Positions 23,643 to 33,607 of a stretch of DNA of 64,000 nucleotides are shown here, in pieces. A model generated the notes under the pieces. The model searched no databases. It had not been told where the DNA came from and saw only the letters and a list, made by a program, of their open reading frames with translations. This DNA comes from a virus. How positions within the stretch are numbered: the first letter of the stretch is position 1; every line of letters starts with the position of its first letter. A program made the position numbers and the translations under genes. Where the stretch lies: positions 1 through 64,000 of the IMG/VR virus record IMGVR_UViG_3300047325_000170, one strand, 5' to 3'.

Positions 23643-26555
23643 CTAGCTTGGTTGAATCGGGACTAACGTTCCGGGAGTCACCAGGCCATAGAATGCTGGC
23701 GAGGCGTACTTCGCGAAGACTGCTTGCACGAGTGTCTGGCTGTAGTTGGCGTCTGGAATGACACCGAAGGGCGCGGGGAACTGCACGTTCCCAACATAGA
23801 CGCCGTACATCTGGAAGGCTGGACCGTCGTAGTCCACGAGATCCCACCAGAAGTCATCATTGAGGCTGAGCGAATTTGCGCTGATGAGGCCGCCACCGCG
23901 GGTCCGGCTGTCGACGACGAGTGCCGGGTCAACGGAGTTCCTGATATGGACCCGTGCGAAGGGCTGCTGTTTGGCCGTCTTGATCGTGACGCCGCCGAGG
24001 ACCTGAAGCACATTGAGGCTGGCATAAGCGGTCAGACCTTGGTAGGTCGCTACCGCCTTGCCAATCCCGGTCGTATTTGCGGTGAAGAGTCCGCTCCCGT
24101 TTATTGTACCAACCCCGCCGACAACCGTCCAGGTCAGGTTCGCTGGGCTGAGAGTTACCTCGTTGCCATAGCTATCGAAGCCGAGGGCGGTGAACTGCGT
24201 CGTTTGCCCGAGCTGGAGGAGTGAGGCGTTGGGGGAGACCTGGAGGAGGTAGACGGCTCCGGGGACGATGATCGCTTGGGCGGAACCCGAGATCGCCGAA
24301 TCAACGGTCGACTGGGCCACAATCGTCACGTTCGTACCAGCGATCTCTGCGGTAAAGAGCCCGCTTGTTTGATCGATGCTTCCCGCCCCATTCACATTCA
24401 CAACAGACCAGGTCACCTCGGAGGTTGGGGTGGCTCCATTGTATTCATCGATGGCAAGGGCCGTGTAACTTTGGGTCGCACCCGCTGCGAGGACCATGAG
24501 GGGCGGCGTCACGCGCAGGGCAATGAGGTCGGCGCTGGGATCTGCCGGTGGCGTGCCGGCCGTGACGGTGACGGTGGTTGACGTGGAGATCCCTGAGCCA
24601 TCGGTTGCCGCGCAGTCGACGGTGATTGCCAGACCAGCGGAGGTATCACCCTGCAGGTTTGTGTAGGGAACCAGCGCCATGCTGCCGCCTGGTGGCTGCC
24701 AGTATAAGAAGAGCCCCGCCGTGCCCGTATTGCCATACCCATACTCGATGACGATGGGATAGCGTTGTCCGGCAACAAGGGAGATCGTGCTCGACATTGA
24801 GGGCTGGCCGTTATTCTGGAGGGTCTGGGTTGTTAAGCCAAGGCTTGTCACGAGCCCTTGACCGTTGACGATGAGGTTTGCCCCATTCGCAGAGTCAAGA
24901 CCAATCGTATATTGCCCCGTGCTTGGCGCAAGCAGATAGCCAACGAGACGAGCGTAATAATAGGTCGAGTTGACGCCTGCGGGGCGGGCACCGAGATTTG
25001 GCGCCACCTGCGTCGAGGTCACATCGGCGGTTCGGTTGATCGGCCCGAAGTCTCCGCTCGGCAGATAGTTTCCGGCTGTGCCATTCCACCACGAGGTCTC
25101 AAGGTAGTTCGGGAGATCAATAGCGGTAAAGAGACCAGCGGAGGTGATCGTTCCGACCGCACCGCTGATGTTATTGACTGTCCAGGTCACCGGGGGATAG
25201 ACGGTTTGACCTGCGGTGTTGATACCACTGGAGGTAAACTGCACGCTCCCGCCCACCAGAACACTTGGGTTCTGGGGCGAGATCGTCAGCGACGAGAGAG
25301 GCGGCGGTGGAACAACGCGAGCCGCAATCGTGACCGAGGCTGTCCCCCGAACCGCACCGCCCTGGCCACCGGTCACCGCCGTGACGGTGACCGCGTTGCC
25401 TGGCGTAACGGCGAGGAAGAGTCCTGTTAACGGATCAATCGAACCTTCGCCGTTCGTATTGGTGACCGACCACTGGACGCCAGTGGTCAGGGCACTCGTT
25501 GTTCCATCGCTGTAGGTTCCAACGGCACTGAACTGCTGGCTTGCTCCCGTTGTGAGGGTGACATTCCCCGGCTGAATCGTTAAGAGAACAAGGGTTGCCG
25601 GTGGCGTTGAAACGGGAGGCGCGGGGAAGGTCAGGGCCGCTTCGTTGGAATAGGCGGAGGTCAGCGTCAGCCCCGTGACCGTATAGGGAAGGGCGTTCGT
25701 CGTGTAGACGCCATTGCTTGCGTACACTTGATTGACGCCAACGGCTGCGCTGTTGGGAACGACAACGGAGATCAGTGATGAAGAGAGTGTGTTGGTCGTT
25801 GCGGGATGGCTTTGGTTATCGAAGTACACCGTATAGCCGCCGACCATATTCGCACAGGTGATCTGCAAGAGCGAGTTGCGACCGCCTGATGTTGGCGCAA
25901 AGGAGATGAGCGAGGGCGTCGGCGGTGGTGCAGCGGGCAGCGCACCTTGTAAGGTGAGGATGCCGCCATTCTGGATGTCGCCCGGCAGGCCGTCGTTGAA
26001 GAGCGCGTTCTCGAAGTCATTGGTCTCGTAGTGACTGATGTTGAGCAGCTGGATCTGCATGCCCGCTGTCGAGCTTGAGCCGGGTTTCTTTGGCCAGATG
26101 CGGCAGCGGAAGGCGTTCCAGTTGTTGATCGAGACGAGATCATTCTGGATGGTCGGGGGCAAGACGTTGCAGCCCTGATGGTTGTTGGTTCCAAAGAGGC
26201 TGTTGTGATGCTGCTGCGTCGTAAAGCTGTAGGCGTAAGGGCCCGTCGCTCCGGTCGAGCACTCAACGGAGAGTGCAACCTGTGAGGTTGTCGCCGTCGA
26301 ATCGAAGAGTCCATTCGTCGGCGAGATGACCTTCCACACAAAGCTGAAGCGCTCGTAATAGACGGTCGAGTAGCCCTGGTTATCGTCCCAATACCAGAAG
26401 GTCAGCGAGCCATCGGTGTTTTCAGTCAGGGCCATCGAGCCCTTCCACCCGGTCGTGGAGGCGTTGTAATCAAACTCGCCCGTCAGGAAGTTGCCATTCC
26501 CGGTCACGCCGGAATAGTTGTGGGCGAGAAGTTCTGTTTCGGTAATGTAGGCCAT
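23643..26555 (-). CDS. Tail protein with lectin-like, IPT/TIG, Ig-like and PA14 domains (970 aa)
   Basis: Domain order as read: an N-terminal lectin-like sandwich (residues about 10-200, FDYNASTTGWKGSMALTENT), an IPT/TIG segment (about 215-295, SLISFAPTSGGRNSLLQITC), bacterial Ig-like group 2 modules (repeated 'QSYTALA-x-D-x-Y' and 'G-x-I-D-x-x-S/T-G-L-F-T-A' patterns at about 330-480 and 650-850), and an inserted PA14 domain (about 487-625, closing LFLYWQPPGG). The final 100 residues are a separate folded end. It is a typical multi-module adhesion-type protein, likely displayed on tail fibres. Confidence 0.75.
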   Translation of the reverse strand: MAYITETELLAHNYSGVTGNGNFLTGEFDYNASTTGWKGSMALTENTDGSLTFWYWDDNQGYSTVYYERFSFVWKVISPTNGLFDSTATTSQVALSVECSTGATGPYAYSFTTQQHHNSLFGTNNHQGCNVLPPTIQNDLVSINNWNAFRCRIWPKKPGSSSTAGMQIQLLNISHYETNDFENALFNDGLPGDIQNGGILTLQGALPAAPPPTPSLISFAPTSGGRNSLLQITCANMVGGYTVYFDNQSHPATTNTLSSSLISVVVPNSAAVGVNQVYASNGVYTTNALPYTVTGLTLTSAYSNEAALTFPAPPVSTPPATLVLLTIQPGNVTLTTGASQQFSAVGTYSDGTTSALTTGVQWSVTNTNGEGSIDPLTGLFLAVTPGNAVTVTAVTGGQGGAVRGTASVTIAARVVPPPPLSSLTISPQNPSVLVGGSVQFTSSGINTAGQTVYPPVTWTVNNISGAVGTITSAGLFTAIDLPNYLETSWWNGTAGNYLPSGDFGPINRTADVTSTQVAPNLGARPAGVNSTYYYARLVGYLLAPSTGQYTIGLDSANGANLIVNGQGLVTSLGLTTQTLQNNGQPSMSSTISLVAGQRYPIVIEYGYGNTGTAGLFLYWQPPGGSMALVPYTNLQGDTSAGLAITVDCAATDGSGISTSTTVTVTAGTPPADPSADLIALRVTPPLMVLAAGATQSYTALAIDEYNGATPTSEVTWSVVNVNGAGSIDQTSGLFTAEIAGTNVTIVAQSTVDSAISGSAQAIIVPGAVYLLQVSPNASLLQLGQTTQFTALGFDSYGNEVTLSPANLTWTVVGGVGTINGSGLFTANTTGIGKAVATYQGLTAYASLNVLQVLGGVTIKTAKQQPFARVHIRNSVDPALVVDSRTRGGGLISANSLSLNDDFWWDLVDYDGPAFQMYGVYVGNVQFPAPFGVIPDANYSQTLVQAVFAKYASPAFYGLVTPGTLVPIQPS

Positions 26556-27478
26556 TACGAGTCAGCCACCGGGCTCGCTGCGATAGGAGCGGGGAAGTAC
26601 GTGATGCTCGAGGGGTTCACCGTTTCGCCACCCGCTGGGGACGTGCCATTATCGTAGCCTTGCACGACGAAGTACTGTGTGGACCCATTGAACGGGAACT
26701 GGCCTGAGGGAAAGGAGTACGTGTAGACGCTATTGATCGGATTGAACTGTCCGATAGGAACGGAGACCGAGTTCGGATACGGACCACCCTCGGTTGTCGA
26801 CCAACTGATCTTGAAACCCGCAAGGGGCGCAGATCCTTGACCGATTTCTTCCCAGGTCAAGGTTGCTTGTTGGTTATTCAAGCTCGCTACCAGATTGAGG
26901 GGAGCCGGCGGCGGAGCAATACCGCCCGTTGAGTTGGTCCCATAATCGTAACTTCCGAGCCACCAGGCAGCGGGCGGAACGCCATTATCCTGATCTGGGA
27001 TTGCCTGAACTCCAATGTAGGCAATGGCATAAACGCCCTCAGCAGCGTAGGGATTGGCAAGCTGGGCCGTGCTGAGCTGGGCTGAGAGGGTGCCGCCCGC
27101 AACGGAGATCTCATTGAGATAGACAACCGGCTCACCCGTCAGTGTCGAGGTGAAGCTGCCATAGCCGTACGTAACGGGCAGGGGCTGGAAGAAGTCATAG
27201 ATCGTATTTGCGGGGTCCGCTCCGAACTGCGTGTGGATGATCCCAAAGGCACGATAGAATCCCGCCTGCCCATTGCCGGTGTTGGTCGTTGTGGGATTCG
27301 TCCCCGCGAGGATCGACTGGACGAAGACCCCATTCTGTGCAGAGGGAACCGGCGTCGCATAGTTCAGCGTTGGGAGCCCGGAGCTATAGTCCGTGCCCTC
27401 AACGCCGCCGCTGAGAATGATCGACGGGGCTGTTGAGTAGATGTTGATCGACCCGTCGGGGTTGGGTGCAAAGATCAT
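26555..27478 (-). CDS. Tail protein with fibronectin type III domain (307 aa)
   Basis: The C-terminal half, residues about 185-295, is a fibronectin type III domain: PPPAPLNLVASLNNQQATLT starts the first strand, W follows in LTWEEI, and YFVVQGYDNGTSPAGG closes it. The N-terminal half is a lectin-like sandwich without a clear family. It overlaps the upstream giant repeat protein by four bases (ATGA) and the downstream gene by one (TAATG). It probably decorates the same fibre or spike. Confidence 0.75.
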   Translation of the reverse strand: MIFAPNPDGSINIYSTAPSIILSGGVEGTDYSSGLPTLNYATPVPSAQNGVFVQSILAGTNPTTTNTGNGQAGFYRAFGIIHTQFGADPANTIYDFFQPLPVTYGYGSFTSTLTGEPVVYLNEISVAGGTLSAQLSTAQLANPYAAEGVYAIAYIGVQAIPDQDNGVPPAAWWLGSYDYGTNSTGGIAPPPAPLNLVASLNNQQATLTWEEIGQGSAPLAGFKISWSTTEGGPYPNSVSVPIGQFNPINSVYTYSFPSGQFPFNGSTQYFVVQGYDNGTSPAGGETVNPSSITYFPAPIAASPVADS

Positions 27479-30400
27479 GAGGAGTATGCGTGGATGGTCG
27501 GGATTGCGGCATAGCGGGTTCCGGCCATCGCATTGTTCGTATCGTACGCTAGCGGGGTATCAGGATTGTCGAGGAGATCGAGGACCGCGTGGAAGGGCCA
27601 CCCATCAGCGGTGAGATACATGTAGAGTGCCCGCTCAACGAGCAAGTACGTCGGCAACTCATCTTCGATGGCGGCTTGGTAGTTGATGTCGAGGGTGTAG
27701 GTGATGGGAAAGACCCCCGCATACGAACTCGTATCACTGTTGAGCGTCACGAAGCCTTGAACGGTGATCGTGTAGGGCCCGGAGATCGCTTCGGGATTGA
27801 TGTAGGGTGAGGTGTAGAGCGGGTCGCTCGGAGTGATCGTGTAGGTCGCCAGGAGATTGTTGTTGGGATCGTAGAGCTTGATGAGCAGATAGAAGGATCC
27901 GACACTGGCTGCGAGGGACGGGTTGGGGAATGCCAGTTGTGAGAAGGCAAGAGCGATCTCGCTCGCCGGTCCCTGCGGCGCAACGGTATAGGCGCTCGTT
28001 GTATAGGTCCGTAAGGGACCGGCAGCAGCGGTGTAAAAGGTCGTGTTGACTGCATCGACTTCGTGCCAGCCATACGTGAAGTTCATCGAACAGGGGAAGC
28101 TTGCCGTCCCCGTATTCGATGATGTCGTTGAAGCCGTCAGGCGCCAATAGTAGATCGAGCCCGTCAAACCCGCGTTCCAGACGGTAAAGGATGTGGGGCC
28201 CGTGATCTTCACACTCCCAAGCGGGGTCTCGGTTGAATCGAGAAGCTCAAGCAAGAAGTAAGATGACCCCTTCGAACTCGACGGCAGCGTGACTGAGTTG
28301 ACGTTAAAGCTTAACGCATCGGCACTGGTCGTCGGGGAAATGAAGGAAACGAAGGGGGCTGAACTTGAGGCCGGCATCTCAAAGAGCTGGGGGGTTGCGG
28401 CATCGGGCAGGTAGACGGTCCCCGAGATCTGTTCGTACCACAGAAACTCTGCATGGAAGGAACAGTCATAGTAGGCCGCTCCCACATTATTGGAACTCAC
28501 TTCTGCCTGGACGGTCCAGGTGTAAACCCCTGTTGGTTCGCTCGAGCCAGAGTAATAGGTGAGCGTCGAGCCCGCAAAGCCGGTCCCGGTGATGCCCGTC
28601 CAGGTATTGAGGAGGGTCATGCTCGGCGTGTAGAGCTTGACGGTGAAGCTCGTGCTGCCATAGGCATCACTTGGTGTGACGATAGCGGTCATCGAGAGCT
28701 GAACCTGATCGGTTGTATCCTGCGGACCAAGGGTCGTCGAGGGTGTCTGGAACGTATAGAGCGCCCCCGGCGAGGTGACGTAGGTCGTCGAATAGGTTGT
28801 GACCGTAGCGACTGAACTATACGCGAAGGTACAGTCATAGGCACTCACACCGGTGTCGGTGTTGGTACAGGCCGCTGAGATGATCCAGGTGTAGGACCCA
28901 GCAATGGCGCTTGCGTTGTAGTATGTATAGGTTGTCCCCGACGTCACGCCCGTATGCGACTGCAAAACCGTCCCGATGGGACTCAGCAGAGCAATGGTCA
29001 GTGACGATGCACCGTAGGAATCTGAGGGGCAGACGACGCTCGAGAGGGTCAAGGAAAGTTCGGTGCCTGAGGTGGTCGGGGCAACCGTGAGAGCGCTTCC
29101 AACGATCTGCGTTGGGAGGCCGGGGGTGTTGTTGTAGAGATAGCTTGAGGATCCCACCATCTCATACCAGGTGTTGATCGCTTTTAGTGAACAGTTATAT
29201 GAAGACGTTCCATAATTCGTTGGGGTATTGGTGGCTTGGATAGCCCAGACCCAACTGCCGCCCTGCGCTGTTGGACTCCAGTAACTGAAGCTCTGATTGG
29301 AGCTTGTTGTTACTGTCCAGGATTGAATCAGTGCGCCATTGGGTGAATAGAGCCCGATCTCATAGAAGGGCGTCCCAAAGTTATTTTGGATCGGGAAGGA
29401 GATCTCCGAGAGTGAGAGGGTCAGCTGCGTTGCACTCGAGCTCGGCGCGAGCGTATTGGGCGAGCTCTGAATGACCGTCGCCTCGCCGGGAACAGCGGTG
29501 TAGGTATAGGTCGTCGTTGAGTGGATATCGGTCCAGGTCCAATTGACGGTCGCGCTACAGTTGTAGGTCGAGGGGCCCGCGTTCGTTGGCGTCGCAGTGG
29601 CCCAGACATCCCAGCGATAGACACCCCCAAGCGCATTCGGATTGATATAGGTGAGTGCCGTTCCGGAGGCAAGTCCAAGTTGGGAGAGCAAGACGGCGCC
29701 ATTTGGCCCGATGAGCTGCACGTTGTACTTGGTTGTTCCATTCGCATCCGAAGGCAAGCTCACGCTTGAGAGCGTGAAGGTCATCTTCAGCGCTTGCGTC
29801 GTCGGCGCAAGGGTCGTCGCCGTCGTGTAGTAGCTCATCACCGCCCCGGGATTGGCAACGTAGGTCGTGACATCGTCGCCCTGCAGGGCACTGATCGCCA
29901 CCTGCCCCGTGTAGTTCATGAGGATCGGATTGGCGAGGTTCGCAGCGAGGGGGAAGTTATCGGTCCACAGTTCTTGGCCGCTTGAGGATGCCATGCCAAC
30001 AAGCCAGGTGTACGTGCCCGTTGAGGCCCAGTTATCAAAGGTGATGTTGTAGGCACTGTTGCCGGTCGGGACAATCCACTCGCCGATGTTGTAGCCTTCA
30101 GGAGAGATCAGCTGCACGAAGACGTGGAAGGTCGGGGCCGGGTCGCTGCCGCCGGCTGGCGTGCTATTGGTGGCGTCGTACTGATTGAAGATGTATTCAT
30201 CTTGCATCCCCGTGCCGAGATTGCTCACCGAGAATGCGGGATTGGTTAAGGAGAAGGTCAGCTGACTGTTCTGTGAAGTGGGAGCGACGCTGACGGTGAT
30301 GGGGAAGGTTTGTGTTTGATAGGTGCCACCGGCATAGGGCATCGTTGCCGTATGCTGGTAGTGAGATCCCGAGACGGTCGTGACGATCTTGCCCGTCTGA

Positions 30401-33400
30401 TTGAGTGACCCCGTCGTCGTGACGCGCGCAATCGTCGAGTTTGTGCTCCCGGTGATTGTCGGGACGGAGACGTTCGAGGAGGTATCGCTCTCGGCGGTCT
30501 GCGTATTGGTTGTTGAAGGGGTCGCAGTGATGCTGGTTGTTTCTGCATCGAAGGATGTCTTCGTCTGCTGTCCTGGGCTCGTTGTCGTTAAGGGCGTGTT
30601 CGTGACTGCGGCAATCGATGAGCCCGTTCCGGCGACGGTCGTGACAACCGGTGCGCCCGATGACGAGGGACTAATTGAGGGAACCTGGGTATTGGTCGCA
30701 ACGGAGTTGAATTGGACCTTCGAGCTCTCGGAGGTCGAGACAATGGTTGCCGTCCCGCCTGCAGTTGCAGCATGAACCTGCGCCATCGGCGTATCGACGG
30801 GCGAGAGGTAGCTTGAAACCTGCGGCGAGGAGTTATCCTGGTACGCATCGAGGTTCGGGTTGTCGTTGATGTTCCAAAGATTGAACCAGGTATGTCCGCC
30901 AGCGGGGTTCACGTCAAGGTGAATGAAGCGGTCGAACTGATCGGGGAAGCCGCGGTAGACGTAGTAGTACTCGAGATAGTCGTAGTTGACATGGACCGTG
31001 TCGCTCGACGTCAGGGTCACATTGCTTAAGGTAATCGTTCCCCGGCCGCCGTTGATATCGGCAAGAGCTGTCGGCAGGTAAGCACCGGAGGAGGTCAGGT
31101 TATCGCGTGTCACCCAGAGGTTCGTGATCCCGGCAGGAGACTGGCGCGTGACGATGACATCAATCGGATAGTTTGGATTGATGTAGATCGGCGTGTGCTG
31201 CACCTGGATCGTCGTGGCATTGAGAACGGTTGCCTTCTCATTGTTCGTTGCAATGAGGGGAATGAGTTGATCGAAGTTCTGGGTGTAGTATGGCTCAAGA
31301 CCGACAAGGTAGGTATTGTCGCTAGGATCTGTGTACGTCAGCCAACCCCGGTGCATACGCAAGTACCAATTGCGCGACGCATCGAGGTTATCGGGTTCCT
31401 GGAGGAAGATCTGCGGACCATTGTCGGTCGTCGCATAGATCGTTCCATCGGGGAGGGGCAGCGAGAAGTTGAAGGCAAGGGTCCGCTGCTGGCTATTGTC
31501 ACCCGATGAGGTGGGATTAATCTCGTACCAGCTGTAGGATCCTTCCCAGGTGCAGTAATAACTGCCCGTTCCCGTTCCCGTGTTGATGACGAATGCCGTG
31601 ATTGCCCAGACCCACGTGCCACCAACCGCATTAATGTTCGCGTAGGTGAAGGTCTGGGGTGAGGTGATGTTCGTCCACGTCTGGACAACGCCCCCGAGCG
31701 GTGAGGTCAGGGTCACTTGGAGAAACGAAGATCCCTGACTGTTGCTTGGGCATCCGACCGAGGTGAGGTCGAGGGTCAGGGCGTCATTGGTTGAGAGGGG
31801 AGCGATGGTCGTTAGGGGTGTCGTCTCAAGGATGGAGCTGCCCGGCACACTCGTATACGTATAGGTCGTGCCGCTGACATAGATGAACCAGCCCATCGTT
31901 GCCGAGAGCGAACACGCATAGGTGGACGCCCCATTATTATTGGGGATCACACTTGCGTAGACGGACCACGTCCACACGCCGCCCGGTGCTCCTGTCGCAA
32001 AGTACGACAGGGACTGGGCGCTCATGACAACCCACGTTTGCACCGGGGTCACATTGCTTAAGGGTGAGAAGAGCGCAACGTTGTAGACGGTCGTTCCGTA
32101 GCTATCAGAGGGCAAGTTGATGCCAGTGACATTGAAGGTCAGCTGTGTCGTCGCACCCACCGGACCCTCGGTTCCGCTCGGAGTCGTATAGGTCGTCGTG
32201 TTTCCATTGCTCGCGTTATAGACGGTTGCAAGGGGCGTATACCAGCTGTATGTCCCAGCCCATCCGGCGTCATAGCCGTACGTGCCGTACGGCGGAGGGC
32301 TTGCCTCCGCCGAAGTGATGTTGACTGATCCAAAGATTTGAATCGTGTAGGCTCCGGGGACCGCACTTGCATTGTAGTAGGTCAAGGTCTGCGGGGTCGT
32401 CACGGCCCATGTCTGGAGAACCGTTCCAGAGCCCGGTGCGAGGACATTCACAACAACTTCGCCGCTGCCGTGACTGTCTGATGTGATGCTGACACTCGTC
32501 AGATCAATACTCAGTGCGGTCCCACTTGTCGTTGGGGCAACGGTATTCGCCGGCGTTGGAGACGTAAATGCCGCGCCATTATGGACCTGGAATCCCTGCG
32601 CGCTGTAGGTGTAATAGACGTTTTGCCCCGCGACCTTTGTCAGGGTTCCGCTGCCCGTCGTCGACGGGGTGGTTGCGGAGATCTGCGGACTTGAGGCATT
32701 CGAGATCGGTGAGCTGTGAGGAACGTTGTTGTCAGTTGTATCAACCGAAGAGACAATGGTCGCCGTTGAGTTGGAGGTGACCGAAGGCAAGGTTGAGGAG
32801 ACAAGTTCGGCCCCGACAGAATTATCAAGGACGGGCGCTGCGATATAGGCAAAGGGGAGAAAGGTTGTGCTCGGCTTGATCGCCTGAAAGAAGCACGGCG
32901 TGACGTTGAGCGTCTCGGAGTTCTCACCCCACTTGACGACATAGCGCTGCCGGTAGGTCCCTTGGAAGTTCGTGAAGACCTGAAGATAGAAGTCGTCACC
33001 CGTCAATCCAATCGGCTGAACCGCCCAGAGATATCCTAAGGGAAGGGGCTTGCCACTCTCGGACTGGATGGAAACCAGACTGTTGAGCTGCTGGGTGTTG
33101 GGGTTCTGGTAATACGCAATTGTTTCGCCCGTCGCGAGATTGCTTTCGCCCTCTTCAAGGAGCGCAATGAAGTCATCGGTAATCGCGTTCCGCAAATTAT
33201 CGGGGAGCCCGGAGAAGGACACTGGGAAGCGCAGATACTCACTGTAGAAGAGCGGGATGTTTGTTGTGGCGCCGGCGGAGTCCGTGAAGGGCGATGTGAT
33301 GGTCGTGAAGAGAACGTTATCCGTTGGGGCCGACCACGGTTCATTTGTCTCAGGGTCGATGACCTGACCGCCGACGAGCAAGAGCTGCCGCACATTCGCA

Positions 33401-33591
33401 TCGAGGTTGTTGCCCATGAACTTCTCGGAGTTCTGCAGGTCGTCATCGGCGACGACAACGTCAGGCACCGGGGGGATCTTCGTTTGCACATACGCGAGGT
33501 TGACCGCGCCCTCAGGGACGTAGTCACCATATCCCACGACGATGCCGGGGGAACTTTGACCGTAGGGGATCTCAACGTATGAACGTGCCAT
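27475..33591 (-). CDS. Giant repeat-containing tail fibre protein (2038 aa)
   Basis: The N-terminal 200 residues form a distinct domain that may dock to the baseplate. After it, two blocks of tandem beta-sandwich repeats of roughly 115-125 residues can be read: about three at residues 349-697 and about seven at 1099-1964. Each repeat has the pattern 'AP-T-x-x-x-x-L-x-x-x-L-S-x-V-x-x-P-S-D-x-x-G', then 'L-x-S-P-x-G-x-x-x-x-x-W-x-x-x-T', 'Y-x-N-x-x-A-x-G-x-Y-x-W' and a final 'C-x-x-x-x-x-x-W-Y'. Ser/Thr-rich linkers precede both blocks. The end (LLVERALYMYLTADGWPFHA) is a separate globular piece. Such architecture fits a long fibre shaft. Confidence 0.75.
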   Translation of the reverse strand: MARSYVEIPYGQSSPGIVVGYGDYVPEGAVNLAYVQTKIPPVPDVVVADDDLQNSEKFMGNNLDANVRQLLLVGGQVIDPETNEPWSAPTDNVLFTTITSPFTDSAGATTNIPLFYSEYLRFPVSFSGLPDNLRNAITDDFIALLEEGESNLATGETIAYYQNPNTQQLNSLVSIQSESGKPLPLGYLWAVQPIGLTGDDFYLQVFTNFQGTYRQRYVVKWGENSETLNVTPCFFQAIKPSTTFLPFAYIAAPVLDNSVGAELVSSTLPSVTSNSTATIVSSVDTTDNNVPHSSPISNASSPQISATTPSTTGSGTLTKVAGQNVYYTYSAQGFQVHNGAAFTSPTPANTVAPTTSGTALSIDLTSVSITSDSHGSGEVVVNVLAPGSGTVLQTWAVTTPQTLTYYNASAVPGAYTIQIFGSVNITSAEASPPPYGTYGYDAGWAGTYSWYTPLATVYNASNGNTTTYTTPSGTEGPVGATTQLTFNVTGINLPSDSYGTTVYNVALFSPLSNVTPVQTWVVMSAQSLSYFATGAPGGVWTWSVYASVIPNNNGASTYACSLSATMGWFIYVSGTTYTYTSVPGSSILETTPLTTIAPLSTNDALTLDLTSVGCPSNSQGSSFLQVTLTSPLGGVVQTWTNITSPQTFTYANINAVGGTWVWAITAFVINTGTGTGSYYCTWEGSYSWYEINPTSSGDNSQQRTLAFNFSLPLPDGTIYATTDNGPQIFLQEPDNLDASRNWYLRMHRGWLTYTDPSDNTYLVGLEPYYTQNFDQLIPLIATNNEKATVLNATTIQVQHTPIYINPNYPIDVIVTRQSPAGITNLWVTRDNLTSSGAYLPTALADINGGRGTITLSNVTLTSSDTVHVNYDYLEYYYVYRGFPDQFDRFIHLDVNPAGGHTWFNLWNINDNPNLDAYQDNSSPQVSSYLSPVDTPMAQVHAATAGGTATIVSTSESSKVQFNSVATNTQVPSISPSSSGAPVVTTVAGTGSSIAAVTNTPLTTTSPGQQTKTSFDAETTSITATPSTTNTQTAESDTSSNVSVPTITGSTNSTIARVTTTGSLNQTGKIVTTVSGSHYQHTATMPYAGGTYQTQTFPITVSVAPTSQNSQLTFSLTNPAFSVSNLGTGMQDEYIFNQYDATNSTPAGGSDPAPTFHVFVQLISPEGYNIGEWIVPTGNSAYNITFDNWASTGTYTWLVGMASSSGQELWTDNFPLAANLANPILMNYTGQVAISALQGDDVTTYVANPGAVMSYYTTATTLAPTTQALKMTFTLSSVSLPSDANGTTKYNVQLIGPNGAVLLSQLGLASGTALTYINPNALGGVYRWDVWATATPTNAGPSTYNCSATVNWTWTDIHSTTTYTYTAVPGEATVIQSSPNTLAPSSSATQLTLSLSEISFPIQNNFGTPFYEIGLYSPNGALIQSWTVTTSSNQSFSYWSPTAQGGSWVWAIQATNTPTNYGTSSYNCSLKAINTWYEMVGSSSYLYNNTPGLPTQIVGSALTVAPTTSGTELSLTLSSVVCPSDSYGASSLTIALLSPIGTVLQSHTGVTSGTTYTYYNASAIAGSYTWIISAACTNTDTGVSAYDCTFAYSSVATVTTYSTTYVTSPGALYTFQTPSTTLGPQDTTDQVQLSMTAIVTPSDAYGSTSFTVKLYTPSMTLLNTWTGITGTGFAGSTLTYYSGSSEPTGVYTWTVQAEVSSNNVGAAYYDCSFHAEFLWYEQISGTVYLPDAATPQLFEMPASSSAPFVSFISPTTSADALSFNVNSVTLPSSSKGSSYFLLELLDSTETPLGSVKITGPTSFTVWNAGLTGSIYYWRLTASTTSSNTGTASFPCSMNFTYGWHEVDAVNTTFYTAAAGPLRTYTTSAYTVAPQGPASEIALAFSQLAFPNPSLAASVGSFYLLIKLYDPNNNLLATYTITPSDPLYTSPYINPEAISGPYTITVQGFVTLNSDTSSYAGVFPITYTLDINYQAAIEDELPTYLLVERALYMYLTADGWPFHAVLDLLDNPDTPLAYDTNNAMAGTRYAAIPTIHAYSS
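27530..30295 (-). repeat. Coding repeat block B (about seven beta-sandwich units)
   Basis: Inside the 2038-residue protein, units start near VAPTSQNSQL, LAPTTQALKM, LAPSSSATQL, VAPTTSGTEL, LGPQDTTDQV, SPTTSADALS and VAPQGPASEI. They are similar but well diverged at protein level, so the DNA repeats are old. Boundaries are approximate because they are read by eye. Confidence 0.65.
31500..32545 (-). repeat. Coding repeat block A (about three beta-sandwich units)
   Basis: The same unit type appears nearer the N-terminus, with starts near VAPTTSGTALS, GPVGATTQLTF and IAPLSTNDALT. The first unit closely resembles a unit of block B (VAPTTSGTELS), supporting block duplication within the gene. Boundaries are approximate. 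Confidence 0.6.
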
Positions 33592-33607
33592 TATTCGGAG
33601 TGCCTGC

